This document shows positions 37,841-46,746 of a stretch of 64,000 nucleotides of DNA, in pieces. Both the position numbers and the translations under genes were made by a program. A model generated the notes under the pieces. The model saw only the letters and a list, made by a program, of their open reading frames with translations. It did not search any database and was not told the origin of the DNA. Within the stretch, counting starts at the first letter, position 1. The number at the start of each line of letters is the position of its first letter. Source of the stretch: Sphingobacteriales bacterium 16-39-50. GTDB taxonomy: Bacteria; Bacteroidota; Bacteroidia; Sphingobacteriales; Sphingobacteriaceae. The stretch is from the NCBI GenBank assembly GCA_002257025.1, contig NCHA01000001.1, positions 868,001 to 932,000 on the forward strand. The letters run 5' to 3'.

Positions 37841-39523
37841 TTAACGTGTATACTTGCGGATGCGATAGTAATGTTGAAAAATACCACAAGCTATCAACAA
37901 TATCAGTGGTAAACCGATGTTAAGAAACTGCCAGAATATTTTTTCCTGGCGGATTTTTGCACGGTCAAGCAATCTGAGTTTGATCTCCTTGTTCCTCAAA
38001 CTGATAATACCAGAGTCATCATACAGATAATCCGCAGCATTCAGCAGAAAATTCTTATTTGCATACTGTTCTCTTGTAAAACGATCGAATCCCAGCGGAT
38101 ATGAAGAGCCATCCGTACTGTTTATCTGGTTTTTAAAGATATCCCCATCGGCAAGGACAATCATTTTCCCGGGCTTAACCACTTCCGGAATGGTCAATGG
38201 CTCTGCAATACCCAGCGGAATAGGCCGGTTTTTGAAGTTTGATGGAAATATCCCCTCCAGAAGCACTCCAAAGGGTTTGGGATCAGACTGAAACTGCTTG
38301 GGATCAGGCTCTTCCTCCACCATTTGGAGAGAAAGCAGCACTGGCACTTCCAAAGAACGGTTAAAAGGCGATGAAGAAAGAATAACCTCCGACTTAAGGC
38401 CTTTCACAGAAATAAGATCAATAGTTCCCGGAAACTCTGAACGTATCCCATCCAGATTTTTAACCAATGGATGAGTAGAAACAGGAACAAATACAGGATA
38501 GAACAACCAGGGCAATAGCTGGATTTGAGATTGCCCGCCCACTTCTCCAACATTTACAGGAATCTGCGCAGAATTCATATCTGCCAGAAGCGTGTAATTC
38601 AGACGAACCCCATACTTAAAGAGCATGTCATCAAGATTAAGCTTTTTAGCAAAGGCGAGCTGCTCAGTAACGCCCCGAAGGCTATCAAGGTCGGCACTGA
38701 CCTGATCAATCGACCAGATTATCCTTCCACCGCTCATCAGGAAATAATCGATCTTATATTTCTCAGCCTCAGTAAAGGGCTGTTCCGGTTTTGCAATGAT
38801 CAATACTTTCAGTTGATCAAGTCCGGCGAAAGGTATAGTATTCAGATCAACGCGGCCAACTTCATAAGAATCTCCCAAGGATTTCATCGCGTCACTCAAC
38901 TGCTGATCACTTAATTCACCATGTCCTTCGGTAAAACCAATGCGACCTGATTCATTTTTACTTATCTTTTTTATCGCACTGGCAAAAGCATACTCCAGAT
39001 TTTGAATTGAATTATTCAGAACTTCTTCCGGACTAATGCCTGCCCTTGATTGCAACAGCTTTACCGGGATCTGCCTTCCTTTATAGGTAATCAAAGCTGC
39101 AGGGAAAATGATTTTCTGCGACATCCCATCCTCTGTCTTGACACTCAAATTTGTAGGCTCAATGCCCTTTTCAATCAATAACTGATAGGCTTCTTCCTGC
39201 GACTTCTGATCTCCCGCAAGCGGGTTTACAAAATCAAATTTCAGATTAACATTAGAATAGGATTTAAAATCCCGTAGAAGGTCGGCGGTAGAATTTCTCA
39301 ATCGCTTAAACCCTGCCGGGAATTCCCCTTCAAGGTAAACAGTTACCTGAACCTCATCATCCAGATCTGCCAGAATAGTTTTGGTAATTTCTGAAAGTGT
39401 ATATCGCTTTTCAGCAGTAAAATCAATACGGGTAAAGAAAAATGAGGATAGAACATTCAATATCACAATACCTGCCAATACAAGGATCAAAATGTTCAAA
39501 TCACGTTTACGACGGTTTACCAT
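37841..39523 (-). CDS. gldG: Gliding-motility ABC transporter, substrate-binding-like subunit GldG
   Basis: 560 aa. One N-terminal span (NILILVLAGIVILNVLSSFFF), a large extracytoplasmic region with the GldG pattern (ITKTILADLDDEVQVTVYLEG), and a C-terminal span (FLNIGLPLILLIACGIFQH). It overlaps gldF by 7 nt. With GldA and GldF it forms an ABC transporter needed for gliding in Flavobacterium johnsoniae. Many non-gliding relatives retain it, so motility cannot be assumed. Confidence 0.93.
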   Translation of the reverse strand: MVNRRKRDLNILILVLAGIVILNVLSSFFFTRIDFTAEKRYTLSEITKTILADLDDEVQVTVYLEGEFPAGFKRLRNSTADLLRDFKSYSNVNLKFDFVNPLAGDQKSQEEAYQLLIEKGIEPTNLSVKTEDGMSQKIIFPAALITYKGRQIPVKLLQSRAGISPEEVLNNSIQNLEYAFASAIKKISKNESGRIGFTEGHGELSDQQLSDAMKSLGDSYEVGRVDLNTIPFAGLDQLKVLIIAKPEQPFTEAEKYKIDYFLMSGGRIIWSIDQVSADLDSLRGVTEQLAFAKKLNLDDMLFKYGVRLNYTLLADMNSAQIPVNVGEVGGQSQIQLLPWLFYPVFVPVSTHPLVKNLDGIRSEFPGTIDLISVKGLKSEVILSSSPFNRSLEVPVLLSLQMVEEEPDPKQFQSDPKPFGVLLEGIFPSNFKNRPIPLGIAEPLTIPEVVKPGKMIVLADGDIFKNQINSTDGSSYPLGFDRFTREQYANKNFLLNAADYLYDDSGIISLRNKEIKLRLLDRAKIRQEKIFWQFLNIGLPLILLIACGIFQHYYRIRKYTR

Positions 39524-40245
39524 TTCCTTGCTCCCAATACTGTTCTGGTTAATAAAAGAAACAATCCGGCAAAACTTAAGAAGTAAATAAAATCACGGCT
39601 ATCCACCACTCCCCTGCTAATCGACTGATAATGTTGGTTAATGCCCAGACTAATTAAGTTGCTTTCAAAGGCCTGAAATGCGATAAGCTTACTGATCGAA
39701 TCAAAAGCACTAAAAGTAATGAAGCATAGAAAAACCGAAAGGGTAAAGGCAATGATCTGGTTTTTTCCAAAAGATGAGGTAAACAAGCCAATTGAAGTGA
39801 AAGCCCCTCCCAATAAAATCAAACCAAGGTAAGAACCGATCACGGCGCCGGTATCAATATTGCCCTTGCTTATCCCCAATTGATAAACACTGATATAATA
39901 AATGAGTGTTGGCACCAAAGTCAGTACAACAATCAGCAGGGATGCCAGAAACTTTCCAAGAACTATATGCCAGTCGCTCAGGGGGCGGGTTGCCAGTAAT
40001 TCGAACGTGCCATCCTTCTTCTCTTCTGCGAGAGAACGCATAGTAACTGCTGGAATAAGAAACATAAACATGTATGGTGCAATATTGAAAAAACTATCAA
40101 GACCGGCATAGCCATAATCCAGAATACTTGAATCGGGGAAAACCCATAGAAAAAGTCCGGTAACCAACAGAAATACAGCCATTGAAATATAGGCCGCAAG
40201 GGAACTGAAAAAACCACTTATTTCTTTATTTAGGATACTTAACAC
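39517..40245 (-). CDS. gldF: Gliding-motility ABC transporter permease GldF
   Basis: 242 aa with six membrane spans. The ABC-2-type permease loop MRSLAEEKKDGTFELLATRPLSDWHIVLGK (given here only as positions about 68-97; key residues E-E-K-x-x-G-T) is present. It lies between gldA (42 nt upstream) and gldG (7-nt overlap). Confidence 0.93.
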   Translation of the reverse strand: MLSILNKEISGFFSSLAAYISMAVFLLVTGLFLWVFPDSSILDYGYAGLDSFFNIAPYMFMFLIPAVTMRSLAEEKKDGTFELLATRPLSDWHIVLGKFLASLLIVVLTLVPTLIYYISVYQLGISKGNIDTGAVIGSYLGLILLGGAFTSIGLFTSSFGKNQIIAFTLSVFLCFITFSAFDSISKLIAFQAFESNLISLGINQHYQSISRGVVDSRDFIYFLSFAGLFLLLTRTVLGARKW

Positions 40246-40287
40246 CTGATCTGATTTTCCTTTGTTAAAATTTTAATAATATAAAAC

Positions 40288-41007
40288 TCAATGAACAGCC
40301 GAACCCGTTAGTCCGATAAATATATCTTCCAGACTTCTATTCTGGTGAGCCTCTTTCAAACTGCTAAGTTTATCATCGGCAACAATCTTACCCCTGTTGA
40401 TTATGATCACCTGCTCACAAACTGCCTCTACTTCCTGCATAATGTGAGTTGAAAGTATCACCGTTTTAGTTTTTCCCAATTCGGTAATCAGATTCCGGAT
40501 ACCGATCACCTGATTCGGGTCGAGTCCGGAAGTTGGTTCATCAAGAATCAATACTGCAGGGTCCGAAAAAATAGCCTGAGCAAGTCCCAAACGTTGCCGG
40601 TAACCCTTAGATAAGGCACCAATCTTCTTATTTTGCTCATCTCCTAATCCGCAAAGTTCAATGACCTCCTCAATTCTTCTTTTTGAATTTCCAAGCTTAT
40701 AGACAGAACCAATAAAAGTTAGAGCCTCACGAACATACATCTCAAGGTATAGTGGATTATGTTCAGGCAGGTAGCCAATTTTTCTTCGCACTTCGATTGA
40801 ATGAGTATTCACATCCATCCCGCAAACAGAGGCTGTTCCGGAACTTTGAGGTATGAAGCAGGTCAGAATTTTCATGGTTGTTGATTTTCCGGCACCATTT
40901 GGTCCTAAAAAACCAAGCACATTCCCCGGCGAAGCCCGAAACGAGATTCCGTCGATCGCTTTCTGTGCTCCATAAGTTTTACTGAGGTTCTCTACCACAA
41001 TACTCAT
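40288..41007 (-). CDS. gldA: Gliding-motility ABC transporter ATP-binding protein GldA
   Basis: 239 aa ABC ATPase. Walker A GPNGAGKST, signature LSKGYRQR, Walker B VLILDEPTSGLD and the switch His in LSTHIMQE are all intact. First gene of gldA-gldF-gldG. A -7 box TACCTTTG (41012-41019) ends 4 nt before the ATG, so the mRNA is probably leaderless. It is divergent from glyS. Confidence 0.93.
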   Translation of the reverse strand: MSIVVENLSKTYGAQKAIDGISFRASPGNVLGFLGPNGAGKSTTMKILTCFIPQSSGTASVCGMDVNTHSIEVRRKIGYLPEHNPLYLEMYVREALTFIGSVYKLGNSKRRIEEVIELCGLGDEQNKKIGALSKGYRQRLGLAQAIFSDPAVLILDEPTSGLDPNQVIGIRNLITELGKTKTVILSTHIMQEVEAVCEQVIIINRGKIVADDKLSSLKEAHQNRSLEDIFIGLTGSAVH

Positions 41008-41011
41008 GGTT

Positions 41012-41019
41012 CAAAGGTA
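41012..41019 (-). promoter_or_regulatory. -7 promoter box of gldA
   Basis: TACCTTTG on the minus strand, only 4 nt from the gldA start codon. A heptad array begins 7 nt upstream of the box. Confidence 0.6.
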
Positions 41020-41025
41020 GTTATT

Positions 41026-41150
41026 GAATTGAGAATGGAGAATGGAGAATGAAGAATTAATTGCTCCTTTAATAATCCTATATCAGGACAAATTAAAAAG
41101 AATCATTCAAAAACTTATAACCTACAACTTATAACTTAAAACTTAAACCC
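41026..41150. repeat. Two heptad arrays in the gldA-glyS divergent gap
   Basis: 41026-41061 holds five words of the GAATGGA / GAATTGA kind. 41111-41150 holds ACTTATA / ACTTAAA words of the same family as the rpoB, nusG, rny and pheT arrays, but with one arm only. Both lie between divergent promoters, so here they cannot be 3' elements. Confidence 0.75.
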
Positions 41151-41191
41151 CTAAAACTTACAAATATAACTCAAAATATAGTCGCCAATAC

Positions 41192-41199
41192 TATCTTTG
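41192..41199 (+). promoter_or_regulatory. -7 promoter box of glyS
   Basis: TATCTTTG ends 7 nt before the ATG at 41207, predicting a transcript start at or next to the start codon. Confidence 0.65.
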
Positions 41200-41206
41200 C
41201 AACGTT

Positions 41207-42667
41207 ATGAGCAAAAACACAGACGAACTTTTTAAAAATGTGGTATCGCATACCAAGGAATATGGTTTTGTATTTCAATCAAGCGAAATATATGATGGTT
41301 TAAGTGCGGTTTATGATTACGGACAGCTGGGATCTGAACTGAAGAATAACCTGAAAACATACTGGTGGAAGAGTATGGTGCAGTTAAACGAGAATATTGT
41401 AGGGATTGACTCTGCAATCTTCATGCATCCTAAAGTATGGAAAGCAAGCGGTCATGTGGATGGCTTTGCCGATCCGATGATCGATAATAAAGATTCTAAA
41501 AAGCGTTATCGTGCCGACAATTTATTGGAAGATAAGATTGTCAGATACATAAAGGATGGCAAAGTTGAAAAAGCGGATAAGTTGCAATCTGATATGGAAG
41601 CAGCTTTATCTGCTGATGACCTGCCGCGATTAAAGGAACTCATTGAGGAACACGAAATCGTTTGTCCGGTTTCAGGAACCCGCAACTGGACAGAGGTGAG
41701 ACAATTTAACCTTATGTTCTCTACCCAGATGGGTGCCATGGCCGAAGGATCTGACGAAGTGTATCTGCGTCCTGAAACTGCCCAGGGAATTTTTGTTAAC
41801 TTCCTGAATGTTCAGAAATCAGGCAGAATGCGAATTCCATTTGGAATCGCGCAAATCGGAAAAGCTTTCCGTAATGAGGTAATTGCAAGACAGTTCATCA
41901 TGCGTATGCGTGAGTTTGAGCAGATGGAAATGCAGTTCTTTGTGAAACCGGGAACAGAAATGGAATGGTATAATCACTGGAAAGATGCCCGTTTAAAATG
42001 GCATCTTGCTTTAGGCACTCCTGCTGAAAAATATCGTTATCATGATCATACCAAACTGGCGCATTACGCCAATGCTGCTGTAGATATCGAATTTGAATTC
42101 CCTTTTGGATTTAAAGAGGTAGAAGGCATTCATAGCCGTACTGATTTCGATCTGAGCCAGCATGAGAAATACTCTGGCAAGAAACTGCAGTACTTTGATA
42201 CTGCAGAGAATAAGAATTATGTGCCTTATGTGATTGAAACATCCATTGGTTTAGACCGCTTGTTCTTGTTGACACTCTGCAATGCTTATGAAGAACAGGA
42301 TCTGAGCAATGATGAAAAGCAGGATTCACGTACTGTTTTACACTTACACCCTTGTCTTGCGCCGGTCAAAGCAGCTATTTTCCCGTTAACTAAAAAAGAC
42401 AGCTTACCTGAAAAAGCACGTGAAATCATGGATCTTCTCAAGCTGGATTTCAATTTACAGTATGATGAAAAAGATTCTATCGGAAAAAGATACCGCAGGC
42501 AAGATGCGATAGGTACACCTATATGTATCACTGTCGACCATCAAACATTAGAGGATAATACAGTTACTATCAGGCACCGCGACAGCATGGAACAGGAACG
42601 TGTGAATGCAGATCAGCTGGAGAAGATTATTTCGGATATGGTGAGTTGGAAAAATCTGCTTAAATAG
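41207..42667 (+). CDS. glyS: Glycine--tRNA ligase, single-chain class II type
   Basis: 486 aa homodimeric alpha2-type enzyme, related to eukaryotic and archaeal GlyRS rather than the alpha2-beta2 GlyQ/GlyS. Class II motifs are visible: motif 2 IGKAFRNEVIARQF..RMREFEQMEM (about 225-250) and motif 3 near SIGLDRLFL. YLRPETAQGIFVNF and the C-terminal anticodon-binding domain (HPCLAPVKAAIFPL) are present. It is flanked downstream by 630 nt of repeats that start right after its stop. Confidence 0.95.
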   Translation: MSKNTDELFKNVVSHTKEYGFVFQSSEIYDGLSAVYDYGQLGSELKNNLKTYWWKSMVQLNENIVGIDSAIFMHPKVWKASGHVDGFADPMIDNKDSKKRYRADNLLEDKIVRYIKDGKVEKADKLQSDMEAALSADDLPRLKELIEEHEIVCPVSGTRNWTEVRQFNLMFSTQMGAMAEGSDEVYLRPETAQGIFVNFLNVQKSGRMRIPFGIAQIGKAFRNEVIARQFIMRMREFEQMEMQFFVKPGTEMEWYNHWKDARLKWHLALGTPAEKYRYHDHTKLAHYANAAVDIEFEFPFGFKEVEGIHSRTDFDLSQHEKYSGKKLQYFDTAENKNYVPYVIETSIGLDRLFLLTLCNAYEEQDLSNDEKQDSRTVLHLHPCLAPVKAAIFPLTKKDSLPEKAREIMDLLKLDFNLQYDEKDSIGKRYRRQDAIGTPICITVDHQTLEDNTVTIRHRDSMEQERVNADQLEKIISDMVSWKNLLK

Positions 42668-43140
42668 GGTAATCAGGAGGATTAGGATTAAAGGATTGCT
42701 TGATTTTTGGGGAGAATACAATTGTCTGGATTAGGATTTTAGGATTAGAGGATTTTTCTGAAAGGCTAAGTTGTCTGAACTGTGATTAGTAAGATTAAGG
42801 TGATTTTGATGATTAATTCTCTACACCCGGATTTATAAACCAAGAAAAATCGTTTTCTGTAAACGAATATTTAGGCACTGCGCTATCCCCCTTTGGAGGC
42901 GCATTTGGCCTAGCGTGTTGGCAGGGGGAGGATGTCCGGCAATTAATAAAATTCATTTACCTTACCCTTTAATTCCCCCGCCGGCGGGGGACACTGGGCG
43001 CCTGGAAATATTGCTAAAAGAATGTATTTTCTTCTTTACTCAAATTCCTTAGGCTACATGCTTGTCCCCCTTTGGTCCAAAGGACTCCTTCGGAGAGGGA
43101 GTTGAGGCGAGGCCACCAAACCTAAACCCCTCATTTTCAG
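42668..43140. repeat. Repeat island after glyS: 9-nt-period words and GC-rich palindromes
   Basis: The 630-nt gap to 43297 has no gene. 42668-42830 holds words of 8-9 nt (GGATTAGGA, GTGATTAGT, ATGATTAAT) with TGTCTG borders, the same family as at 59254-59667 but as single arms. 42890-43110 holds GC-rich blocks unlike the AT-rich surroundings: two copies of a CCCCCTTTGG block (about 42896 and 43066) and the perfect palindrome CCCCCGCCGGCGGGGG (42975-42990). The rest (43141-43297) carries the promoter and leader of the next gene. Confidence 0.7.
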
Positions 43141-43187
43141 CAAAAAGCTTTCTACTTTGCCATGACAATAGAGAAATTCAAAAACCA

Positions 43188-43195
43188 TATCTTTG
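43188..43195 (+). promoter_or_regulatory. -7 promoter box of the L,D-transpeptidase gene
   Basis: TATCTTTG, predicting a 5' leader of about 95 nt before the ATG at 43298. No structured element was recognised in that leader. Confidence 0.55.
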
Positions 43196-43297
43196 TAACA
43201 CAAAAAAGAAAAGCCTATAGCATTAATTTACTCAATACAGTTTTAAACAATTAATCATCAAGAAATACGTTTAAAAAGGGTTTAACCAGAGAAATTT

Positions 43298-44125
43298 ATG
43301 AAGAAACATTCATTCCGGGCAATTTTCGCTCTGCTATTAATCACAACAATTCCGGCAATCAGCTGGGTTTCAGCCAGTAAGTCACATTTAAAATTTTTTG
43401 ATTCTGTAGGCGATGAAGGTGGTGAAAAATCTAAAACTACTACAGCCAACACAAGCTCTAGCGCCGAACTATTCGTTCAGCATGTAAATTCTGTTTATGA
43501 ACAAGCCGGATTAGCAGAAAGCGGATTGGATCAGGACGTGTTTAAGAAAGCATTGGTTGGCTATTATAATCTTAAAAAATCACAATTACTATCTGCTCAA
43601 AAAGCTGTCATTACTATAATCGATTTCAGTAAAAAAAGCAGCCAGAAAAGATTATGGATAGTGGATCTTGCAAATAACAAGCTCTTATTCAACACGCTTG
43701 TGGCTCATGGCCAGGGCAGCGGACTTGATATGGCAACTAGTTTCTCTAATCAGCCTAATTCGCATCAAAGTAGTCTCGGGTTTTACGTAACAAGCGATAC
43801 TTATCAGGGAAAACACGGACTTTCTATGCGTCTGGAGGGAATGGATAAAGGATTCAACACCAATGCGATGGATCGTGCAGTTGTGGTACATGGTGCTGAT
43901 TACGTGAGCGAATCTTTTGTAAAAACTCACGGACGTTTGGGAAGAAGTCACGGTTGTCCGGCTTTACCAACAGATCTGACCAAAACAATTATCAATGTTA
44001 TCAAAGGTCAGACCTGCTTATTTATCAACGGACCTGAAGAAAAATACAATTCAAATTTCTTGGATCAGAATATCGCTGTATCTAACTTTATTTCAACATC
44101 AAATTCAGTACAGGCAAGTATTTAA
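43298..44125 (+). CDS. Exported murein L,D-transpeptidase catalytic-domain protein (YkuD_2 type)
   Basis: 275 aa. Signal peptide (ALLLITTIPAISWVSASKS). The C-terminal half has VVVHGADYV, then the catalytic GRSHGCPALP with nucleophilic Cys, as in the YkuD-like family annotated as murein L,D-transpeptidase. Expected to act on peptidoglycan peptides in the periplasm, as cross-linker or carboxypeptidase. It is monocistronic and ends in a strong terminator. Confidence 0.85.
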   Translation: MKKHSFRAIFALLLITTIPAISWVSASKSHLKFFDSVGDEGGEKSKTTTANTSSSAELFVQHVNSVYEQAGLAESGLDQDVFKKALVGYYNLKKSQLLSAQKAVITIIDFSKKSSQKRLWIVDLANNKLLFNTLVAHGQGSGLDMATSFSNQPNSHQSSLGFYVTSDTYQGKHGLSMRLEGMDKGFNTNAMDRAVVVHGADYVSESFVKTHGRLGRSHGCPALPTDLTKTIINVIKGQTCLFINGPEEKYNSNFLDQNIAVSNFISTSNSVQASI

Positions 44126-44139
44126 ATCCTGACCATATA

Positions 44140-44173
44140 AAAAGGGAGATTTGAGCAATCAAATCTCCCTTTT
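44140..44173. terminator. 15-bp terminator with GCAA tetraloop
   Basis: Perfect stem AAAAGGGAGATTTGA / TCAAATCTCCCTTTT around a GNRA-type GCAA loop. It lies 14 nt after the transpeptidase stop and 7 nt before the -7 box of the next gene. Confidence 0.93.
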
Positions 44174-44180
44174 GCTTTTA

Positions 44181-44188
44181 TATCTTTG
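44181..44188 (+). promoter_or_regulatory. -7 promoter box of the sugar-transfer operon
   Basis: TATCTTTG ends 6 nt before the ATG at 44195. Its -33 region would fall inside the preceding terminator stem. Confidence 0.62.
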
Positions 44189-44194
44189 CCCGAT

Positions 44195-45793
44195 ATGATG
44201 CAAAAGCTGGAAAATTTCCTGATTAAACATCCGGGAAAGGCATTCTTCTTCCTGATCATCTTTTCCATACCTGCATTTTTTATCAATCTGGGGCTTTTAG
44301 CCTTATTTGCTGATGAACCTACCCGGGCAAACGTAGCCCTTGAAATGATTCTTAGCAAAAACTATGCTGTGCCCACCATTGGAGCAGAGTATTATTACAA
44401 TAAGCCCCCTTTTTATAACTGGATACTTGCCGGAGTTTACCAGCTCAGTGGAAATTATTCAGAATTTACCACACGCCTGCCTGCGATCATCCCGATGTTT
44501 TTGTTCGCAATCACAATCTATTTTTCTGTATCCTTCTTTCTGAAAGACAAAAGAATAGCAGCAATCAGTGGAATTCTGTTTCTGGTTAACGGGAGGATGC
44601 TGATCTATGATTCCATGCTTGGACATATTGATATTTTCTATTCCTGGCTAACCTTCAGCTCTTTTATGCTGATCTTTTATTTCCTTCAAAAGAAGAATTG
44701 GTTTTTGCTTTTCTTCATTTCTTATTTGATCACAGCCATTACCTTTCTCAGCAAAGGACTACCATCAATTGTTTTTCAGGGTTTTACACTCATGGCAGTC
44801 CTCGCTTATACCAAAAACTTTAAGAAACTCTTCAGCTGGCAGCATATACTTAGCGGACTCATTTGTGTATTAATTATTGCTGCTTATTTCTGGAACTATT
44901 ATCAGTACAATCCGAATTTAGAGGGTTATTTCAGCACAATTTGGGATCAGAGCAGCCAAAGGACAGTTTCAGAATTCGGCTTGACGCAAAGTTTGATTCA
45001 TATCATAAGCTTCCCTTTTGAACATGCCGGGCACCTTTTCCCAGCCAGTTTATTGTTGCTATTTTGCTTTCATAAGGAATTTTTAACCGGAATTAAAAAC
45101 AATCCATTTTTAACATTCATCTCCCTCGTTTTCCTGGCGAATATCTGGGTTTACTGGTTATCGCCTCAAACCAGACCGAGATATTTATTGATGTTATACC
45201 CGCTTCTGTTCATCATCTGGACACATGCGTATTTCACATATCGTGAAAAACTACCGGGAATTAATACTTTCTTCAATAAATTAATGCTGATTCTGGCAGT
45301 GCTGGTTAGTTTATGTATTCCGGGCGCATTATTTTTCGATTTGCAGAATTATGTGCCCTATCTTCTACCCAAGGTCATTGCGCTTAGCATTGCTGGTGCA
45401 TTGATCTCTTACACAATCTATCGACTGAAAACCGGAAAAATATTTGCGTTCATCAGCCTCCTGATTATAGTTAGATTTGCTTTCAGCTGGTTCGTAATTC
45501 CGCACAGGTATGAACACCTCGAAGACCGTCACTACCGTGATGCAGCAATTGAAGTAGGCAATATTTCTAAAAGCCAGGAATTTTATTTTTATCAGTATCA
45601 TCCTGCAGAGCTGGATATTCCGCATCACGACCGTCTGATATTCTATATTCAGCGCAGCAGGATGAAGCAGGTGAAATTTACCGAAGCGCTTAGTAAGCCA
45701 GGTTATTATTTTACCTTTGACAAAGATTTGGATAATCCCAAAGCAACATTGGTAAAAACATACCGGAACCTCAAACTCTACCAGGTAAAATGA
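44195..45793 (+). CDS. Glycosyltransferase family 39 / ArnT-like membrane protein
   Basis: 532 aa with about 12 membrane spans. The PMT/ArnT signature is present at the first loop: Asp-Glu-x-x-Arg in FADEPTRANVALEMI and the following YYNKPPFYNW. Such enzymes move a sugar from an undecaprenyl or dolichyl phosphate carrier to lipid A or protein outside the membrane. The ATG at 44195 is used; an upstream TTG would lie inside the -7 box. First gene of an operon with a GT2 enzyme (4-nt overlap) and a flippase-like protein. Confidence 0.88.
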   Translation: MMQKLENFLIKHPGKAFFFLIIFSIPAFFINLGLLALFADEPTRANVALEMILSKNYAVPTIGAEYYYNKPPFYNWILAGVYQLSGNYSEFTTRLPAIIPMFLFAITIYFSVSFFLKDKRIAAISGILFLVNGRMLIYDSMLGHIDIFYSWLTFSSFMLIFYFLQKKNWFLLFFISYLITAITFLSKGLPSIVFQGFTLMAVLAYTKNFKKLFSWQHILSGLICVLIIAAYFWNYYQYNPNLEGYFSTIWDQSSQRTVSEFGLTQSLIHIISFPFEHAGHLFPASLLLLFCFHKEFLTGIKNNPFLTFISLVFLANIWVYWLSPQTRPRYLLMLYPLLFIIWTHAYFTYREKLPGINTFFNKLMLILAVLVSLCIPGALFFDLQNYVPYLLPKVIALSIAGALISYTIYRLKTGKIFAFISLLIIVRFAFSWFVIPHRYEHLEDRHYRDAAIEVGNISKSQEFYFYQYHPAELDIPHHDRLIFYIQRSRMKQVKFTEALSKPGYYFTFDKDLDNPKATLVKTYRNLKLYQVK

Positions 45794-46746
45794 GAGAACT
45801 ATCTGTTGTAATCACCGTTTTAAACGAACGGGATAATATTGTACCGCTGATCGGCGCTTTGAAAGATGCCTTAACAGGAATTGATTATGAAGTAATTTTT
45901 ATTGATGATGGTTCAAATGACGGAACTCAGAAACAGATCCGTGAGCATGCAGATGAAAGAATCAAACTGGTCGAATTAAGAAAAAACTACGGACAAAGTA
46001 CTGCTATGACGGCAGGAATTGATCATGCAGAAGGCACTTATATCGCATTGATTGATGGTGATCTTCAGAATGATCCTTCTGATATCCCTTTCATGCTTCA
46101 AAAAATGAAGGATGAAGATTGGGATGTAGTTGCCGGAAACCGCGCAAACCGCCAGGATGGAGTATTCCTTCGTAAAATCCCCTCAAAAATTGCAAATGCG
46201 ATAATCCGGAGAATGACCGGGGTTTATATCAAGGATTATGGCTGTACATTAAAAGTATTTAAACGCGAGATCGCCGAAGACCTTGGCATTTATGGAGAAT
46301 TACACCGATTTATTCCTGTGCTCGCCAAATTACAGGGTGCAAGCATCACGCAGGTTGATGTGAAGCATCATGCACGGATTCATGGGACATCCAAATATGG
46401 GCTTAACCGCACATTTAAAGTAATGGCCGACCTGATTACGATGGTTTTCTTCAGAAAATACATTCAAAAGCCCATGCACCTCTTTGGCAGTATGGGGTTC
46501 ATTTCCCTGGGACTTGGAATCCTGATAAATACCTACCTCCTTGTTCTGAAGCTGATGGGTCAGGATATCTGGGGTAAACCTATATTGATATTAGGCCTTA
46601 TTTTTTTACTCGGAGGGATACAACTGATTACCTTCGGAATTTTAGCAGAAATTAATGTGGACTCTGTTAAAAATATCAATAACGGGTCTTTCTTTATATC
46701 TGGTGTCAAGAAAGGTCGAATTCAACGACCTCAAAGATGCTTTTGA
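45790..46746 (+). CDS. Glycosyltransferase family 2, DPM1/ArnC-like, with C-terminal membrane spans
   Basis: 318 aa. The GT-A fold has VVITVLNERDNI, FIDDGSNDGT and the DXD-like LIDGDLQNDP. Two C-terminal membrane spans follow (MHLFGSMGFISLGLGILI; PILILGLIFLLGGIQLITFG). Likely links a sugar to polyprenyl phosphate for the GT39 enzyme upstream. The usual C-terminal cytosolic tail is replaced by an odd basic stretch (SGVKKGRIQRPQRCF) encoded in a 92-nt overlap with the next gene. Confidence 0.9.
   Translation: MRELSVVITVLNERDNIVPLIGALKDALTGIDYEVIFIDDGSNDGTQKQIREHADERIKLVELRKNYGQSTAMTAGIDHAEGTYIALIDGDLQNDPSDIPFMLQKMKDEDWDVVAGNRANRQDGVFLRKIPSKIANAIIRRMTGVYIKDYGCTLKVFKREIAEDLGIYGELHRFIPVLAKLQGASITQVDVKHHARIHGTSKYGLNRTFKVMADLITMVFFRKYIQKPMHLFGSMGFISLGLGILINTYLLVLKLMGQDIWGKPILILGLIFLLGGIQLITFGILAEINVDSVKNINNGSFFISGVKKGRIQRPQRCF

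Noticed and set aside
37841..41007. Evidence that the organism glides
   Set aside because: gldA, gldF and gldG occur in many non-gliding Bacteroidota; the core motor genes gldL and gldM are not in the window.
42668..43297. Insertion sequence after glyS
   Set aside because: No transposase frame or terminal inverted repeats; the gap consists of short-word and palindromic repeats.
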